NCBI GenBank assembly: GCA_001897355.1
Contig: MKST01000007.1
Coordinates: 1-64,000, forward strand
Length of the DNA stretch: 64,000 nt
Source of the DNA: Solirubrobacterales bacterium 67-14
GTDB lineage: Bacteria > Actinomycetota > Thermoleophilia > Solirubrobacterales > 70-9
Reading direction: 5' to 3'
In this document: piece after piece, positions 19,028-28,611 of the stretch
Position numbering within the stretch: the stretch's first letter is position 1
How the letters are laid out: every line of letters starts with the position of its first letter
Notes under the pieces: generated by a model
Databases searched by the model: none
Told to the model about the DNA's origin: nothing
Seen by the model: the letters and a program-made list of their open reading frames with translations, nothing else
Translations under genes and position numbers: made by a program

Positions 19028-20038
19028 TCAGGCCAAAGCTTCGAGCATTCCTTTGACCAGGAGGTCCGGATCTCTCGGGTTTCTGGGGCCGGTCGGGTCG
19101 GTTCTCTTGACCAGTTCGAGGCCTTCGGCGCTTTCGAGGAGCTTGAGGCGGCCGTCGGCGATCAGGGCCTCGTCCACCCCGCCCATCTTGCCGGCGAAGG
19201 TCGTGTAGACCGGGGTGCCCAGCGCCACCGCCTCGCGGTTCATGGTGCCGCCGGCGCTGACCACCAGGTCGGCGAAGGCGATCAGGCTCTGGGCGTCGAC
19301 CGGGCGCTCGGGGACGATCAAGTTGCTCGAGCCCTTTGCCCGGGCCCGTTCCCGCTGGGCCTCGGTCCGGGGGATGATCACCGCGGTGACTCCGTCGGCC
19401 GCGGCCAAGCGGTCGATCACTTCGTCGTACAGAGGATTCTCGGCGTGGTAGGCGGCGGTCTCCGGGGGTGGCCGGACGATCACCAGGATTCCTCGTGTCA
19501 GCTCGATGCCGAGTTCCTCCGGGACCGTCGGATCGGGCTCGAAGTCGAACAGGTAATAGTCCTCCTTCAGACCCGGGAAACGGACCAGCTTCGATTCCTT
19601 GGCACCGGCTTTCTCGAGTCGGTCGACCGGGATCGAGTCGGGGACCAGCACCCGGCGCGCGACCCGCCAGGCGATCTTGCGCTGCAAGCCGGCGTACTCG
19701 TAGTCCTGCATCTGGGCTGAAGGGATGTAGAAGGTGCGGGAGAGCACGGCCAGGTCGACCGAACCGTGGGCCACGGCCAGGTCGGGGCGGAACTTCCAAA
19801 CCGGGCGGGCGAGCCGGGCCGAGCGGCCGGCCAGCGCCCGGGCCTTGCCGAACTTGCCGGCGCCGCCGTGCTCGCCGACCACCAGGTGCTCGATCCCGAG
19901 CCGCTCCAGGTTGCCGACCGTCTCGCCGTTCTCACGGGCGGTGACCAGCACCTCGTCGCCGCGCTGCCGGAAGCGCTCGATGACTGGCCGCAGCACCACC
20001 GGGTGGGCGGCAGCCGTGCAGTCGAACCAGACCTTCAT
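19028..20038 (-). CDS. DUF354 family protein, predicted glycosyltransferase (UDP-GlcNAc 2-epimerase fold)
   Basis: A 336-residue soluble protein of the DUF354 group, found in archaea and some bacteria and predicted to have a GT-B fold like UDP-GlcNAc 2-epimerase/MurG. Seen here: MKVWFDCTAAAHPVVLRPV at the start, HGSVDLAV, and a donor-site-like segment ADLVVSAGGTMNREAVALGTP. No activity is established. ATG at 20038 was chosen over an upstream start because family members begin MKVWxD. It is inserted between glyA and the wecA-like gene, which are otherwise neighbours in many Actinobacteria, and may act on the lipid-linked sugar made next door (inference). Confidence 0.75.
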   Translation of the reverse strand: MKVWFDCTAAAHPVVLRPVIERFRQRGDEVLVTARENGETVGNLERLGIEHLVVGEHGGAGKFGKARALAGRSARLARPVWKFRPDLAVAHGSVDLAVLSRTFYIPSAQMQDYEYAGLQRKIAWRVARRVLVPDSIPVDRLEKAGAKESKLVRFPGLKEDYYLFDFEPDPTVPEELGIELTRGILVIVRPPPETAAYHAENPLYDEVIDRLAAADGVTAVIIPRTEAQRERARAKGSSNLIVPERPVDAQSLIAFADLVVSAGGTMNREAVALGTPVYTTFAGKMGGVDEALIADGRLKLLESAEGLELVKRTDPTGPRNPRDPDLLVKGMLEALA

Positions 20039-20084
20039 GCGTGAGAGCCCGTCGGGGCCGGTCGCCCGGGGCAACCTTCCCGGA

Positions 20085-21353
20085 TCAGCCCAGCCCCGGG
20101 TACAGCGGGTATTTGTCCATCAGGGCTTGGCTTCGGGCGGCCAGCGAGTCGCGCTGCGCCTCGAAGTCCGGGCCGAGAGCGGTGCTGATGATCGCCGCGA
20201 TCTCAGTCATGTCCTCGGGCTGGAAGCCACGGGTGGAGAGGGCCGGGGTGCCGATCCTCAGGCCCGACGGGTTCATCGGTGGACGGGGATCGAAGGGGAT
20301 CGCGTTGCGGTTGACCGTGATCCCGACCTGGTCGAGCCGGTCTTCGCCCTCCTGGCCGTCGAGGCCGGTCGAGGTGAGGTCGACCAGGACCAGGTGGACG
20401 TCGGTGCCACCGGTCAGCACGTCGATGCCGCCGTCGATCAGGCCGGCCGCGAGAGCCTGGGCGTTGGCGACTGTGCGGCGCTGGCGCTCGACGAAGATGT
20501 CGGTCGAAGCGATCCCGAGCGCGACCGCCTTGGCGGCGATCACATGCATCAAGGGACCGCCCTGCTGGCCGGGGAAGACCGCCCGGTTGATATCGGCCTT
20601 CAGCTCCTCCTTGCTGAGGATCATGCCGCTGCGGGGCCCGCCGAGCGTCTTGTGGATGGTGGTCGTGACCACGTCGGCGTGAGGGACCGGATTCGGGTGC
20701 TCGCCGGCCGCGACCAGGCCGGCGAAATGGGCCATGTCGACCATCAGCTTGGCGTCGACCGAGTCGGCGATCTCGCGGAAGGCGACGAAGTCGAGCTGAC
20801 GCGGATAGGCGGACCAGCCGGCCACGATCAGGTCGGGGCGGTTCTCCTCGGCCAGCCGGGCGACCTCCTCCATGTCGACCCGCAGGTCGTCCTTGGAGAC
20901 GTGGTACGGCACCACGTTGTAGAGCTTGCCCGAGACGTTCAGCTTCATCCCGTGACTGAGGTGTCCGCCGTGGTCCAGGGCGAGGCCCATGATCGTGTCG
21001 CCCGGCTCGATCAGCGCCATGTAGGCGGCGTTGTTGGCCTGGGCACCGGAGTGCGGCTGGACGTTTGCGTGGCCGGCCCCGAAAAGCTCCATCGCCCGGT
21101 CGATCGCCAGCTGCTCGACCACGTCGACCTGCTCGCAGCCGCCGTAGTAGCGACGGCCCGGGTAGCCCTCGGCGTACTTGTTGGTCATCACCGATCCGGC
21201 CGCCTCGAGCACCGCCCGGGGGACGAAGTTCTCCGAGGCGATCATCTCGAGCGTGCCCCTCTGGCGGTTCAGTTCGCCGTTGATCGCCTCCGCGACGGCG
21301 GGGTCGACCTCGGCCAGGCCAGCGTCAAGCAGCTCTTCGGAAACGGTGCTCAT
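20085..21353 (-). CDS. glyA: Serine hydroxymethyltransferase
   Basis: PLP enzyme converting serine and tetrahydrofolate to glycine and methylene-tetrahydrofolate, cytoplasmic. 422 residues, normal length. The PLP lysine is in [41 protein letters not shown] and [13 protein letters not shown]-type segments (here [11 protein letters not shown]) are all intact. An AAAGG site precedes the ATG. It follows rpiB on the same strand after 93 bases. Confidence 0.97.
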   Translation of the reverse strand: MSTVSEELLDAGLAEVDPAVAEAINGELNRQRGTLEMIASENFVPRAVLEAAGSVMTNKYAEGYPGRRYYGGCEQVDVVEQLAIDRAMELFGAGHANVQPHSGAQANNAAYMALIEPGDTIMGLALDHGGHLSHGMKLNVSGKLYNVVPYHVSKDDLRVDMEEVARLAEENRPDLIVAGWSAYPRQLDFVAFREIADSVDAKLMVDMAHFAGLVAAGEHPNPVPHADVVTTTIHKTLGGPRSGMILSKEELKADINRAVFPGQQGGPLMHVIAAKAVALGIASTDIFVERQRRTVANAQALAAGLIDGGIDVLTGGTDVHLVLVDLTSTGLDGQEGEDRLDQVGITVNRNAIPFDPRPPMNPSGLRIGTPALSTRGFQPEDMTEIAAIISTALGPDFEAQRDSLAARSQALMDKYPLYPGLG

Positions 21354-21446
21354 CTTTCGGGAAAACCTTTCTTCGGCGGGAAGGATGAGCGTAGCAACGG
21401 AAACGGCCCGAACCCGGTCAGGACCGGAGGAGCCGGGAACGCCCGG

Positions 21447-21893
21447 CTAGAGACGACCGTTCTCCACTTCGGCTATCTCGCCGACCCGGCGGGCGTGCCG
21501 GCCACCGTCGAAATCGGTCTCGAGGAAGGTCTCGACGATCGGCTTCGCGTCGTCCGGGCTGAGCCTCGCCCCGGAGAGGGTGACCACGTTGGCGTCGTTG
21601 TGGCGGCGGCTCATCTCGGCCTCAGCCGGGTCGTGGGCGTTGACCGCCCGGATTCCGTCGACCTTGTTGGCAACGATCGAGACGCCGACCCCGGAGCCAC
21701 AGACGATCACTCCCTTCTCGGCTTCGCCGCCGGCCACCAGTTCGGCTGCCTTGGCCGCGAAGGGCGGGTAGTCCGTCGACTCGTCCGAGTGGGTGCCGAC
21801 GTCTTCGACTTCGTGCCCGGCCGCTTCGAGCTGTGACTTGACCGCTTCCTTCAGTTCGAATCCCGCGTGATCCGATCCCATCGCAATTTTCAT
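21447..21893 (-). CDS. rpiB: Ribose-5-phosphate isomerase B
   Basis: Interconverts ribose-5-P and ribulose-5-P in the pentose phosphate pathway. The 148-residue protein has MKIAMGSDHAGFELK at the N-terminus and the active-site cysteine in VIVCGSGVGVS; HNDANVVTLSGARL is typical of RpiB/LacAB. No Shine-Dalgarno site; TAGATT (21900-21905) lies 6 bases before the ATG, suggesting a leaderless mRNA. It diverges from the lysyl-oxidase-like gene, which has a similar box on the other strand. Confidence 0.95.
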   Translation of the reverse strand: MKIAMGSDHAGFELKEAVKSQLEAAGHEVEDVGTHSDESTDYPPFAAKAAELVAGGEAEKGVIVCGSGVGVSIVANKVDGIRAVNAHDPAEAEMSRRHNDANVVTLSGARLSPDDAKPIVETFLETDFDGGRHARRVGEIAEVENGRL

Positions 21894-21899
21894 GTGGCG

Positions 21900-21941
21900 A
21901 ATCTATCCGTCGGCGGGGCGGCCCGGCAGCTCAATTAACAT
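21900..21941. promoter_or_regulatory. Divergent pair of candidate leaderless -10 boxes
   Basis: TAGATT on the minus strand (21900-21905) 6 bases before rpiB ATG, and TAACAT on the plus strand (21936-21941) 6 bases before the GTG of the lysyl-oxidase-like gene. Neither gene has a ribosome-binding site. Confidence 0.4.
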
Positions 21942-21947
21942 CGGCCC

Positions 21948-22769
21948 GTGCGCAAGACGACCTCGCTCACGGTTCGCGCAGCCCTCGTGGCCGTGCTCTC
22001 GACGCTGGCCGGAAGTGCCGGCAGTCCGGCGATCGGCGCCTACCCGGCCGATCAGCCGAGTGGCGTCAGCGACCCCTGCCGCGACCCGCAGCGGGCGAAG
22101 AACCTGCTCTGCCCGGACCTCAGGATCGGCCAGCCGTCGGAGATGTATCTGGACCGCAAGCTGATCAAGGGGCGCGCGCTGCTCCGGGCGACCAATGACA
22201 TCCGCAGCCGTGGACTCGGCCCGATGGAGTTGCGAGGCCATCGCGACCGGCCGCGCTCGATGAACGTGACCCAGGCAATCAGGCGCCGCGGCGGCGGTTA
22301 CGCGCTCTTTCCGACCCAGGCCCGGTTGCGCTTCTTCAACGTCGGCTACCAGTGGGGCGGCGCCTACTGGAAGGTTCGAAACCCGCTCCGGTTCGAGTTG
22401 TGGCGGATCGACGAATACGGCAAGAAGATCAAGCTGGTCCGTACCGGGCCGAAGCAGTTCTACTGCTTCCGCGACCTCGAGCAGACCTGGCCGGCCTTCC
22501 CCCGCTCGCCGGCCAACATGGTCTACCCAGCCTGCAACCAGAATCCCAGGGTTCGCAATGTCACGCTCGGCACTTCGGTCGGCTGGTCCGACATCTACCC
22601 CTCGACCTATGACCAGCAGTGGATCGACGTGACCGGCCTGCGCGGCTGTTTCGCCTACGTGCTGCACCTCGATCCGGGCAACATGCTCTTCGAGCTGAAC
22701 AAGAAGAACAACTACGCCAGGCGGGTGGTCAGCCTCCCTTGGCGTGGCTACGCGCGGCGCGGCTGCTAG
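21948..22769 (+). CDS. Secreted lysyl-oxidase-like protein lacking the copper histidines
   Basis: A 273-residue protein with an N-terminal signal region (residues 1-30, VRAALVAVLSTLAGSAGSPAIGA after RKTT). It has the lysyl oxidase fold pattern of bacterial homologues: LCPDLRIGQPSEM, the LRFELWRID strand, and GWSDIYPSTYDQQWIDVTG followed by LDPGNMLFELNKKNN. The copper-binding WHxHxxFxRYEL-type histidines are missing: the matching stretch reads YWKVRNPLRFELW. It is thus probably a non-catalytic relative with a binding or structural role outside the cell. The start is GTG. It converges on and overlaps tsaC by 4 bases. It interrupts the core gene order between rpiB and tsaC. Confidence 0.7.
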   Translation: MRKTTSLTVRAALVAVLSTLAGSAGSPAIGAYPADQPSGVSDPCRDPQRAKNLLCPDLRIGQPSEMYLDRKLIKGRALLRATNDIRSRGLGPMELRGHRDRPRSMNVTQAIRRRGGGYALFPTQARLRFFNVGYQWGGAYWKVRNPLRFELWRIDEYGKKIKLVRTGPKQFYCFRDLEQTWPAFPRSPANMVYPACNQNPRVRNVTLGTSVGWSDIYPSTYDQQWIDVTGLRGCFAYVLHLDPGNMLFELNKKNNYARRVVSLPWRGYARRGC

Positions 22770-23392
22770 CGGCCGAGGGCGGCGATCAAATCGCCGCGGC
22801 TCATTCCCCCCTCGCGGAGGATCTCCCAGTTGCCGTTCTCGTCGTAGTCGGTCAGGTCGACCACGGTCGAGGGCAGCCCGGTCAGGCGACCGCCGTCGAT
22901 CGCCAGGTCGACCTTCTCGCGCACCTCGGGCACCACGCCCTCGAAGACCGAGGGCGCCGGTTCGCCGCTGAGGTTGGCGCTGGTCTGGAAGAGCGGGAAG
23001 CGGACTCCGGACAGCGGGCCGTCGATCACCCGGATTCCGAGCCGGGAGCGGTCCTCGCGGCAGGCGAGCGGATAGCGGTGCCGGGGGTTGGGAACGACCA
23101 GCGTCACCGGTCCCGGCAGCAGCCGGGCCGCAGCCTCGCTCACCCGCTGGCCGAGGTCGCGGATCAGTTCCCGCATCGCCAGCGGTGAGAGGTACATGAC
23201 CGCGGAAGGCTTGCCGTCGTCGCGCCCCTTGATCTCGTGGATCCGCTTCACGGCCTTCGGGTTCAGGGGATCGCAGGCGAGGCCGTAGAGCCCGTCGGCC
23301 GGGAACAGGGCGACCCCGCCCTTGCTGATGCAGCTCTCCAGGGCCTGCCGGGCGGCATCTCCCGCGTTGACGCTTGTCGCGACGACCTTCAT
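22766..23392 (-). CDS. tsaC: L-threonylcarbamoyladenylate synthase (TsaC/Sua5 family)
   Basis: Makes threonylcarbamoyl-AMP from threonine, bicarbonate and ATP for the t6A modification of ANN-decoding tRNAs. The 208-residue protein is the YrdC domain only, without the Sua5 C-terminal domain. Motifs: FPADGLYGLACD, KGRDDGKPSAVMYLS (the canonical form is KxRpxxxPL), LLPGPVTLVV, IRVIDGP, TSANLSGEPAP, STVVDLT. It overlaps prmC by 4 bases (ATGA) and the prfA-prmC-tsaC order is conserved in many bacteria. Confidence 0.93.
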   Translation of the reverse strand: MKVVATSVNAGDAARQALESCISKGGVALFPADGLYGLACDPLNPKAVKRIHEIKGRDDGKPSAVMYLSPLAMRELIRDLGQRVSEAAARLLPGPVTLVVPNPRHRYPLACREDRSRLGIRVIDGPLSGVRFPLFQTSANLSGEPAPSVFEGVVPEVREKVDLAIDGGRLTGLPSTVVDLTDYDENGNWEILREGGMSRGDLIAALGR

Positions 23393-24246
23393 TCCTCGAT
23401 CATGTCAGGCCGGGGCCGCCGACCGACCACGACCCGGTCGATCCCGGCCAGGTCGAGCCGCACCTCGGTCTCCGGCCATCCCGCCTCGCGGAGCAGCACC
23501 GAGACTCTCTCCCCCTGGCCCTGGCCGATCTCCAGCCCGATCGTCGGCGCCCCGATCCCGTTCTCGTTCATGGCTTTCAGTACCGCGGCGATCACCTCGG
23601 TGCCGTCCGGCCCGCCGAACAGCGCCCCTTCCGGTTCCCATTGGCCGACCTCGGGCGGCAGCCCGTCCGAGTCCGGCACATAGGGCAGGTTGGCGAGGAC
23701 CAGGTCGAAATCCTCCGGGCCTTCCGGCAGAGAGCCCAGCAGGAACTCGACCCGCCCGCTCAGTCCGAGTCGGGTCGCGTTGGATACCGCGGCCTCGATC
23801 GCGCCGTCGGAGACGTCAGTAGCGGTGACCCGGCACCTGGGCAGCTCGTCGGCAAGCGCCAAGGCGATCGCCCCAGAACCGGTCCCGACTTCCAGCGCCG
23901 ATCGCGGCCGCACCTCCAGCGCCAGTTCGACCAGCATCTCGGTTTCCGGGCGCGGGATCAGGACCCGCCGGTCGACCGCCAGCTCGATCTGCCGGAAACC
24001 CTTCGAGCCGAGGATGTAGGCAACCGGCTCGCGGCGCAGCCGACGCCGCACCGCCTCCGAAAAGGCACGGGCCGCGGAGGGCTCCAGGGTCAGCCCACGG
24101 TCGGCGATCAGGTCGGCCCGGTCGACCCCGGCGATCTCCGCCAGCAGCACCTCGGCGTCGAGCCGCGGAGTCTCGATCCCGGCCGCGGTGAAGGCGTCGA
24201 TCGCCGCCGTCAGCGCGTCGTTCGCGGACGCCCCGGAGGCGGCCAC
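23389..24246 (-). CDS. prmC: Peptide chain release factor N5-glutamine methyltransferase
   Basis: SAM-dependent methylation of the GGQ glutamine in release factors, whose gene prfA lies 2 bases upstream. The 285-residue protein has the N-terminal helical domain that binds the factor (residues 1-80, with PRLDAEVLLAE and RREPVAYILG) and a Rossmann domain with ALEVGTGSGAIALALA. The substrate-glutamine motif reads NLPY rather than the usual NPPY, a change of the first proline. Overlaps tsaC by 4 bases. Confidence 0.94.
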   Translation of the reverse strand: MAASGASANDALTAAIDAFTAAGIETPRLDAEVLLAEIAGVDRADLIADRGLTLEPSAARAFSEAVRRRLRREPVAYILGSKGFRQIELAVDRRVLIPRPETEMLVELALEVRPRSALEVGTGSGAIALALADELPRCRVTATDVSDGAIEAAVSNATRLGLSGRVEFLLGSLPEGPEDFDLVLANLPYVPDSDGLPPEVGQWEPEGALFGGPDGTEVIAAVLKAMNENGIGAPTIGLEIGQGQGERVSVLLREAGWPETEVRLDLAGIDRVVVGRRPRPDMIEE

Positions 24247-24248
24247 GG

Positions 24249-25313
<1,065 letters not shown>

Positions 25314-25437
25314 CCCATTGTGACTGGATGGACCGCCTTAAGCAGAGCCGGTCCAGCTGTCCTTTCACGCGATGTCACAGAATCCGCGCTCAAGGCGTTG
25401 ACTCATCGATGAACAAACGACATCTTCATGAGCCGGC

Positions 25438-25995
25438 ATGGATTCCGACGAAGAGCTGATCGTCAGGTCGCGCCGCGACCCTGAAGCCTTCCGGGCTCTC
25501 TACGACCGCTGGTCGAAGCCGCTGTTGGCCTTCTTCTACCGCCGCACCTTCGATCCGGAGGTCTCAGCCGACCTGTTGGCCGAGACCTTCGCGGTAGCTT
25601 TCGAGCGGCGCCGCCGGTTCCGGCGAATCGGCCGTTCGGGCGCCGGCTGGCTATTCGGGATCGCCCGTCGCGAGCTTTCGCATTGGTACCGGCACCAGGA
25701 GGTCGAGCTGCGAGCGGTCCGCCGGCTCGGACTCGAAGTGCCCGAGCTGGACGACGACTCGATCGCACGAATCGAGTCTCTGGACGAAGTCGAATCTCTC
25801 CGAGCCTCTCTGGCCGATGCCCTGAAAGGGCTCTCCGTCACCGAACGGCAGGCGGTCGAACTCCGCGTGGTCGACGAGCTCGACTACGGCGAGATCGCCA
25901 CCCGGCTCGACTGCAGCGAGGCCACGGCCCGCCAGAGGGTCCACCGCGGGCTGAAGCGCCTAAACCATCTGATGACCAAGGAAGCAACGCTATGA
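25438..25995 (+). CDS. ECF-type RNA polymerase sigma factor
   Basis: A 185-residue sigma-70 family protein with region 2 (residues 15-60, EAFRALYDRWSKPLLAFFYR, SADLLAETFAVAFERR) and region 4 (about 125-180, SVTERQAVELRVVDELDYGEIA, SEATARQRVHRGLKRL); region 3 is absent as in extracytoplasmic-function factors. The next gene overlaps by 4 bases (ATGA) and encodes a membrane-anchored protein, the usual anti-sigma position. The upstream region has TTGACT (25398-25403) overlapping a 10-base palindrome TCATCGATGA (25403-25412), possibly its own promoter. Plus-strand insertion in a minus-strand core block. Confidence 0.9.
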   Translation: MDSDEELIVRSRRDPEAFRALYDRWSKPLLAFFYRRTFDPEVSADLLAETFAVAFERRRRFRRIGRSGAGWLFGIARRELSHWYRHQEVELRAVRRLGLEVPELDDDSIARIESLDEVESLRASLADALKGLSVTERQAVELRVVDELDYGEIATRLDCSEATARQRVHRGLKRLNHLMTKEATL

Positions 25996-26987
25996 GCAAC
26001 ATTCGATTCCTCAACGAACTAGGAGACAACCTCGAAGCGGCGGCTCGACGCAATACCCCCGAGCCTTCGGGCCGACGCCGCAAGCGTCGCCGCCTCGCTC
26101 TTGCCCTGACCGTTGCCGTTGCGGCCATCACCGGGATCGCCGCGGCGAACATGTTCGGCGGTTCCGGCGAACTCGCCGCCAGCTCGATCGGCTGTTACGA
26201 AACCGACGACCTGGGCGGGAACGTCACCGTGCTCGATGCCGGCGGCGAGCCCCCGGTCCGGGTCTGCGAAGAAGTGCGGGCCGAGCAGGGACTGCCCTCC
26301 GAGCGGCTGGTGGCCTGCGTCCAGAACGAGACGGTAGCGGTCTTCCCTGGCACGGACTGCTCGCAGGCTGGCCTGGAACCGTTGCCTCGTGACTACGGGC
26401 AGGCGGTGGCGAAGGTCGAGCGACTCGGCCGCAGCATCAGCCGGATCGAGGCTTCGATGGACTGCTTCCCGCCCGGGACGCTCGCGGAGAAGGCCCGGGA
26501 GACGTTGAACCGCCAGGGCTGGGAAGGCTGGGAGGTCGTGATCGGGCCGAACCGCGACGGATACCCATGCGGCCAGGTCACGGCCCCGTCCGGTGACGGC
26601 TCCCGCAGCGTCGTCGGGATCCTCGACACGGTCAACTCAAAGGTGGTCGTCTCCCGCGGGCTCCCGCGATCGTTGGAGCGCGAGCTGTACGGCAAGGGCG
26701 GCGACGGAGTGGGCGGCGCGATCGCCGCCGCGATGGAGACGTCGGGCGAACGCTGCCACAGCCCGGCAAGCCTGATGCGACTCGCCCGTGACGAGTTCTC
26801 CTACCTCGACCCGAACCTGACTTCCAGGAGGCAATCGCTGCCCGAGGGAACGACCCTGGCGGGTATCCGCGGCCGCCGCTACAAGGCAGGCTGCGCGGTG
26901 ATCGGCGATGTCGGCGCGCAGGTGGGGCCAAATCGGAAGACCAACTTGTCGGTCGTGATCTTCCAACGCCCGGGCAAGCCCGGGTGA
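25992..26987 (+). CDS. Membrane-anchored protein coupled to the ECF sigma factor
   Basis: 331 residues. A short cytoplasmic part (1-33, ending in RRRKRRR) precedes one membrane helix (about 34-52, LALALTVAVAAITGIAAANM) and an extracytoplasmic domain of about 275 residues with seven or more cysteines (SIGCYE, VRVCEE, LVACVQ, TDCSQ, DCFPPG, YPCGQ, ERCHSP, AGCAVIG), suggesting disulfides. The cytoplasmic segment is too short for a classic zinc anti-sigma domain and no HxxxCxxC is seen, so it is either an unusual anti-sigma factor or a surface protein controlled with the sigma gene. The start overlaps the sigma stop codon (ATGA). No family recognised. Confidence 0.75.
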   Translation: MSNIRFLNELGDNLEAAARRNTPEPSGRRRKRRRLALALTVAVAAITGIAAANMFGGSGELAASSIGCYETDDLGGNVTVLDAGGEPPVRVCEEVRAEQGLPSERLVACVQNETVAVFPGTDCSQAGLEPLPRDYGQAVAKVERLGRSISRIEASMDCFPPGTLAEKARETLNRQGWEGWEVVIGPNRDGYPCGQVTAPSGDGSRSVVGILDTVNSKVVVSRGLPRSLERELYGKGGDGVGGAIAAAMETSGERCHSPASLMRLARDEFSYLDPNLTSRRQSLPEGTTLAGIRGRRYKAGCAVIGDVGAQVGPNRKTNLSVVIFQRPGKPG

Positions 26988-26991
26988 AAGT

Positions 26992-27990
26992 TCACGCGAC
27001 TATCTCGATGGGCTCCATGTAGGCGTCGTCCTCGGGCTTCTCCAGTTCGAGGACGGCGTCCAGGGCGGCGATCGCCACCTCGAGCTGGGATTCGTCGGGC
27101 TCGCGGGTGGTCAGGTTCTGCAGCATCAGGCCCGGCCACATCACGGCCCGCACCCAGGACTTCTCGCGGTTGCGGCCGGCCCACTTGATCAGCTCGTAGG
27201 CGATCCCGGCGATCAGCGGCACGCCGACGATGCGGGAGATCACCAGCCAGTACCAGGCCGGCAGGCCGAGCGGAGCGAAGACGAAGATCGCCACGACCAT
27301 GACGATCAGCAGGAAGCTGGTGCCGCAGCGGGGATGGAGCCGCGAGTAGAGGGTCGCCCGGGACGGGACCAGTTCGTCCTCGGCCTCGTAACAGGAGATC
27401 GTCTTGTGCTCGGCCCCGTGGTACTCGAAGACCCGGCGCAGATCCTCCAGCCGGGAGATCATCACGATGTAGCCGATGAAGATCGCGGTGCGGACGATCC
27501 CCTCGACCAGCCAGAACAGGAACGAGGAGTCCAGCCAGTCCTTGATCAGGCTGGTCAGGCCGACCGGGATCACGAAGAAGAGCAGGATCGCGAAGGCCAG
27601 CGAGACGAAGATCGTCACGCCCCAGGCCATGCCGCCGAGTTCCTGCTCCTCCTCCCCTTCCTCGAGCTGGGCGTTGGCCGACATGCCGAGTGCCCGGAAG
27701 CCGATCTTGAGCGACTCGGCCAGGGCGACGATGCCGCGGATGACCGGCCAGCGGAGGATCCGGTTACGCCGCGCCCAGGGCTCGATCTTCTCGACCGCGG
27801 TCTCGATCTCGCCGTCCGGCTTGCGGACCGAGACCGCCCAGGTGGTGACCCCGCGCATCATCACCCCCTCGAGGACCGCCTGGCCCCCTACCGGGGCGTC
27901 ACGCTTCGCTTCGAGCGGCGCCGAGATGGCACCCGGAGTCGCGGCGCCCGTCAAGGCGCCGTTCGGCGGCGTGCTGTTGCCGCCCTCCAT
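26992..27990 (-). CDS. DUF1385 integral membrane protein
   Basis: A 332-residue member of the DUF1385 family (metal-dependent enzyme YqhQ-like), unknown function, widely found beside rpmE and prfA as here. Signature stretches: GGQAVLEGVMMRG (35-47), FEYHGAEHKTISCYE and RLHPRCGTSFLLIV. Four to five membrane helices (around 120-142, 160-178, 228-262). Histidines and cysteines in the HGAEHK and LHPRCG motifs could bind a metal. The N-terminal 30 residues are low complexity. It lies 35 bases downstream of rpmE. Confidence 0.9.
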   Translation of the reverse strand: MEGGNSTPPNGALTGAATPGAISAPLEAKRDAPVGGQAVLEGVMMRGVTTWAVSVRKPDGEIETAVEKIEPWARRNRILRWPVIRGIVALAESLKIGFRALGMSANAQLEEGEEEQELGGMAWGVTIFVSLAFAILLFFVIPVGLTSLIKDWLDSSFLFWLVEGIVRTAIFIGYIVMISRLEDLRRVFEYHGAEHKTISCYEAEDELVPSRATLYSRLHPRCGTSFLLIVMVVAIFVFAPLGLPAWYWLVISRIVGVPLIAGIAYELIKWAGRNREKSWVRAVMWPGLMLQNLTTREPDESQLEVAIAALDAVLELEKPEDDAYMEPIEIVA

Positions 27991-28025
27991 GAGATGAAGA
28001 GTCCGGGCTTTGGGTCAGCCGCGGG

Positions 28026-28247
28026 CTAGTTGCCCGCGTTGGCCTTGGCGCGCTTGGCGGCGCGCCGCTGGAAGCGCTCGACCCGTCCGCCGGTGTCGAC
28101 CAGCTTCTGCTTGCCGGTGTAGAAGGGGTGGCAGGCAGAGCAGAGCTCGACATGCAGGTCAGATTTGGTCGACCGCGTGTAGAACTGGTTGCCGCACGAA
28201 CAATGAACGTTCGCGAGCGTGTATTCGGGATGGATATCTGCCTTCAT
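28026..28247 (-). CDS. rpmE: 50S ribosomal protein L31 (zinc-binding type)
   Basis: Small subunit-bridge ribosomal protein. 73 residues beginning [20 protein letters not shown]; the cysteines CSCG and CSACHP are the zinc ligands of the C+ form, so zinc-responsive replacement by a paralogue elsewhere is possible. No Shine-Dalgarno; TAGAAT lies exactly 7 bases before the ATG. The basic tail [13 protein letters not shown] is normal. Confidence 0.97.
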   Translation of the reverse strand: MKADIHPEYTLANVHCSCGNQFYTRSTKSDLHVELCSACHPFYTGKQKLVDTGGRVERFQRRAAKRAKANAGN

Positions 28248-28254
28248 AAGACAC

Positions 28255-28260
28255 ATTCTA
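28255..28260 (-). promoter_or_regulatory. Candidate -10 box for leaderless rpmE mRNA
   Basis: TAGAAT, then 7 bases, then ATG. Five of six bases match TATAAT. No -35 box at normal spacing. Confidence 0.5.
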
Positions 28261-28314
28261 GAGAAGTGGTCAAGCCAACGCGCTTCGCAAGCTGATCGAG
28301 GGGTCCGGGACGGT

Positions 28315-28371
28315 GGTGTCCCCCAAAAACCGTCGCTGCGCTCCTCATTCCGGAGGTTTTTGGGGAACACC
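28315..28371. repeat. 17-bp inverted repeat with A5/T5 core
   Basis: Arms 28315-28331 and 28355-28371, core CCCCAAAAACC/GGTTTTTGGGG, one mismatch. No gene ends here on either strand, so a plain terminator role is not obvious unless an unannotated RNA ends in it. Confidence 0.65.
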
Positions 28372-28582
28372 CCCGACCCGAACCCTGCAGGACCGGTCAA
28401 TTCAAGATGCCAGAGGCCTCCAACTTCGGCGGGTCGTGCTCAGGGGCCTCCAGGTGTGCGCTGCCGAGGAGGCAAGCGAAGGCGGTGACGGGGGCGCACT
28501 TTGGTGCGTTCCCAAGCCGTCGAGCGTCCGACGAAGGTCAGCGTGCGCCTGGTGGTTCCTGAGTGCGTTGCCCGAGCCCAAA

Positions 28583-28611
28583 CACAAATCCCGCAATTTG
28601 CGGGATTTGTG
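28583..28611. repeat. 14-bp palindrome upstream of the small gene at 28677
   Basis: CACAAATCCCGCAA, one base, then its exact complement. On the plus strand it is followed by GGCAGGTTTTCC, so it could end an upstream RNA; it could equally be an operator for the 69-residue gene 66 bases downstream. Confidence 0.6.

Noticed and set aside
25683-26987. Longer start for the sigma-coupled membrane protein
   Set aside because: It would read out of frame through the sigma factor gene; the ATGA overlap start at 25992 is natural.
28315-28371. Simple intrinsic terminator
   Set aside because: No gene on either strand ends nearby, so it is left as an unexplained inverted repeat.
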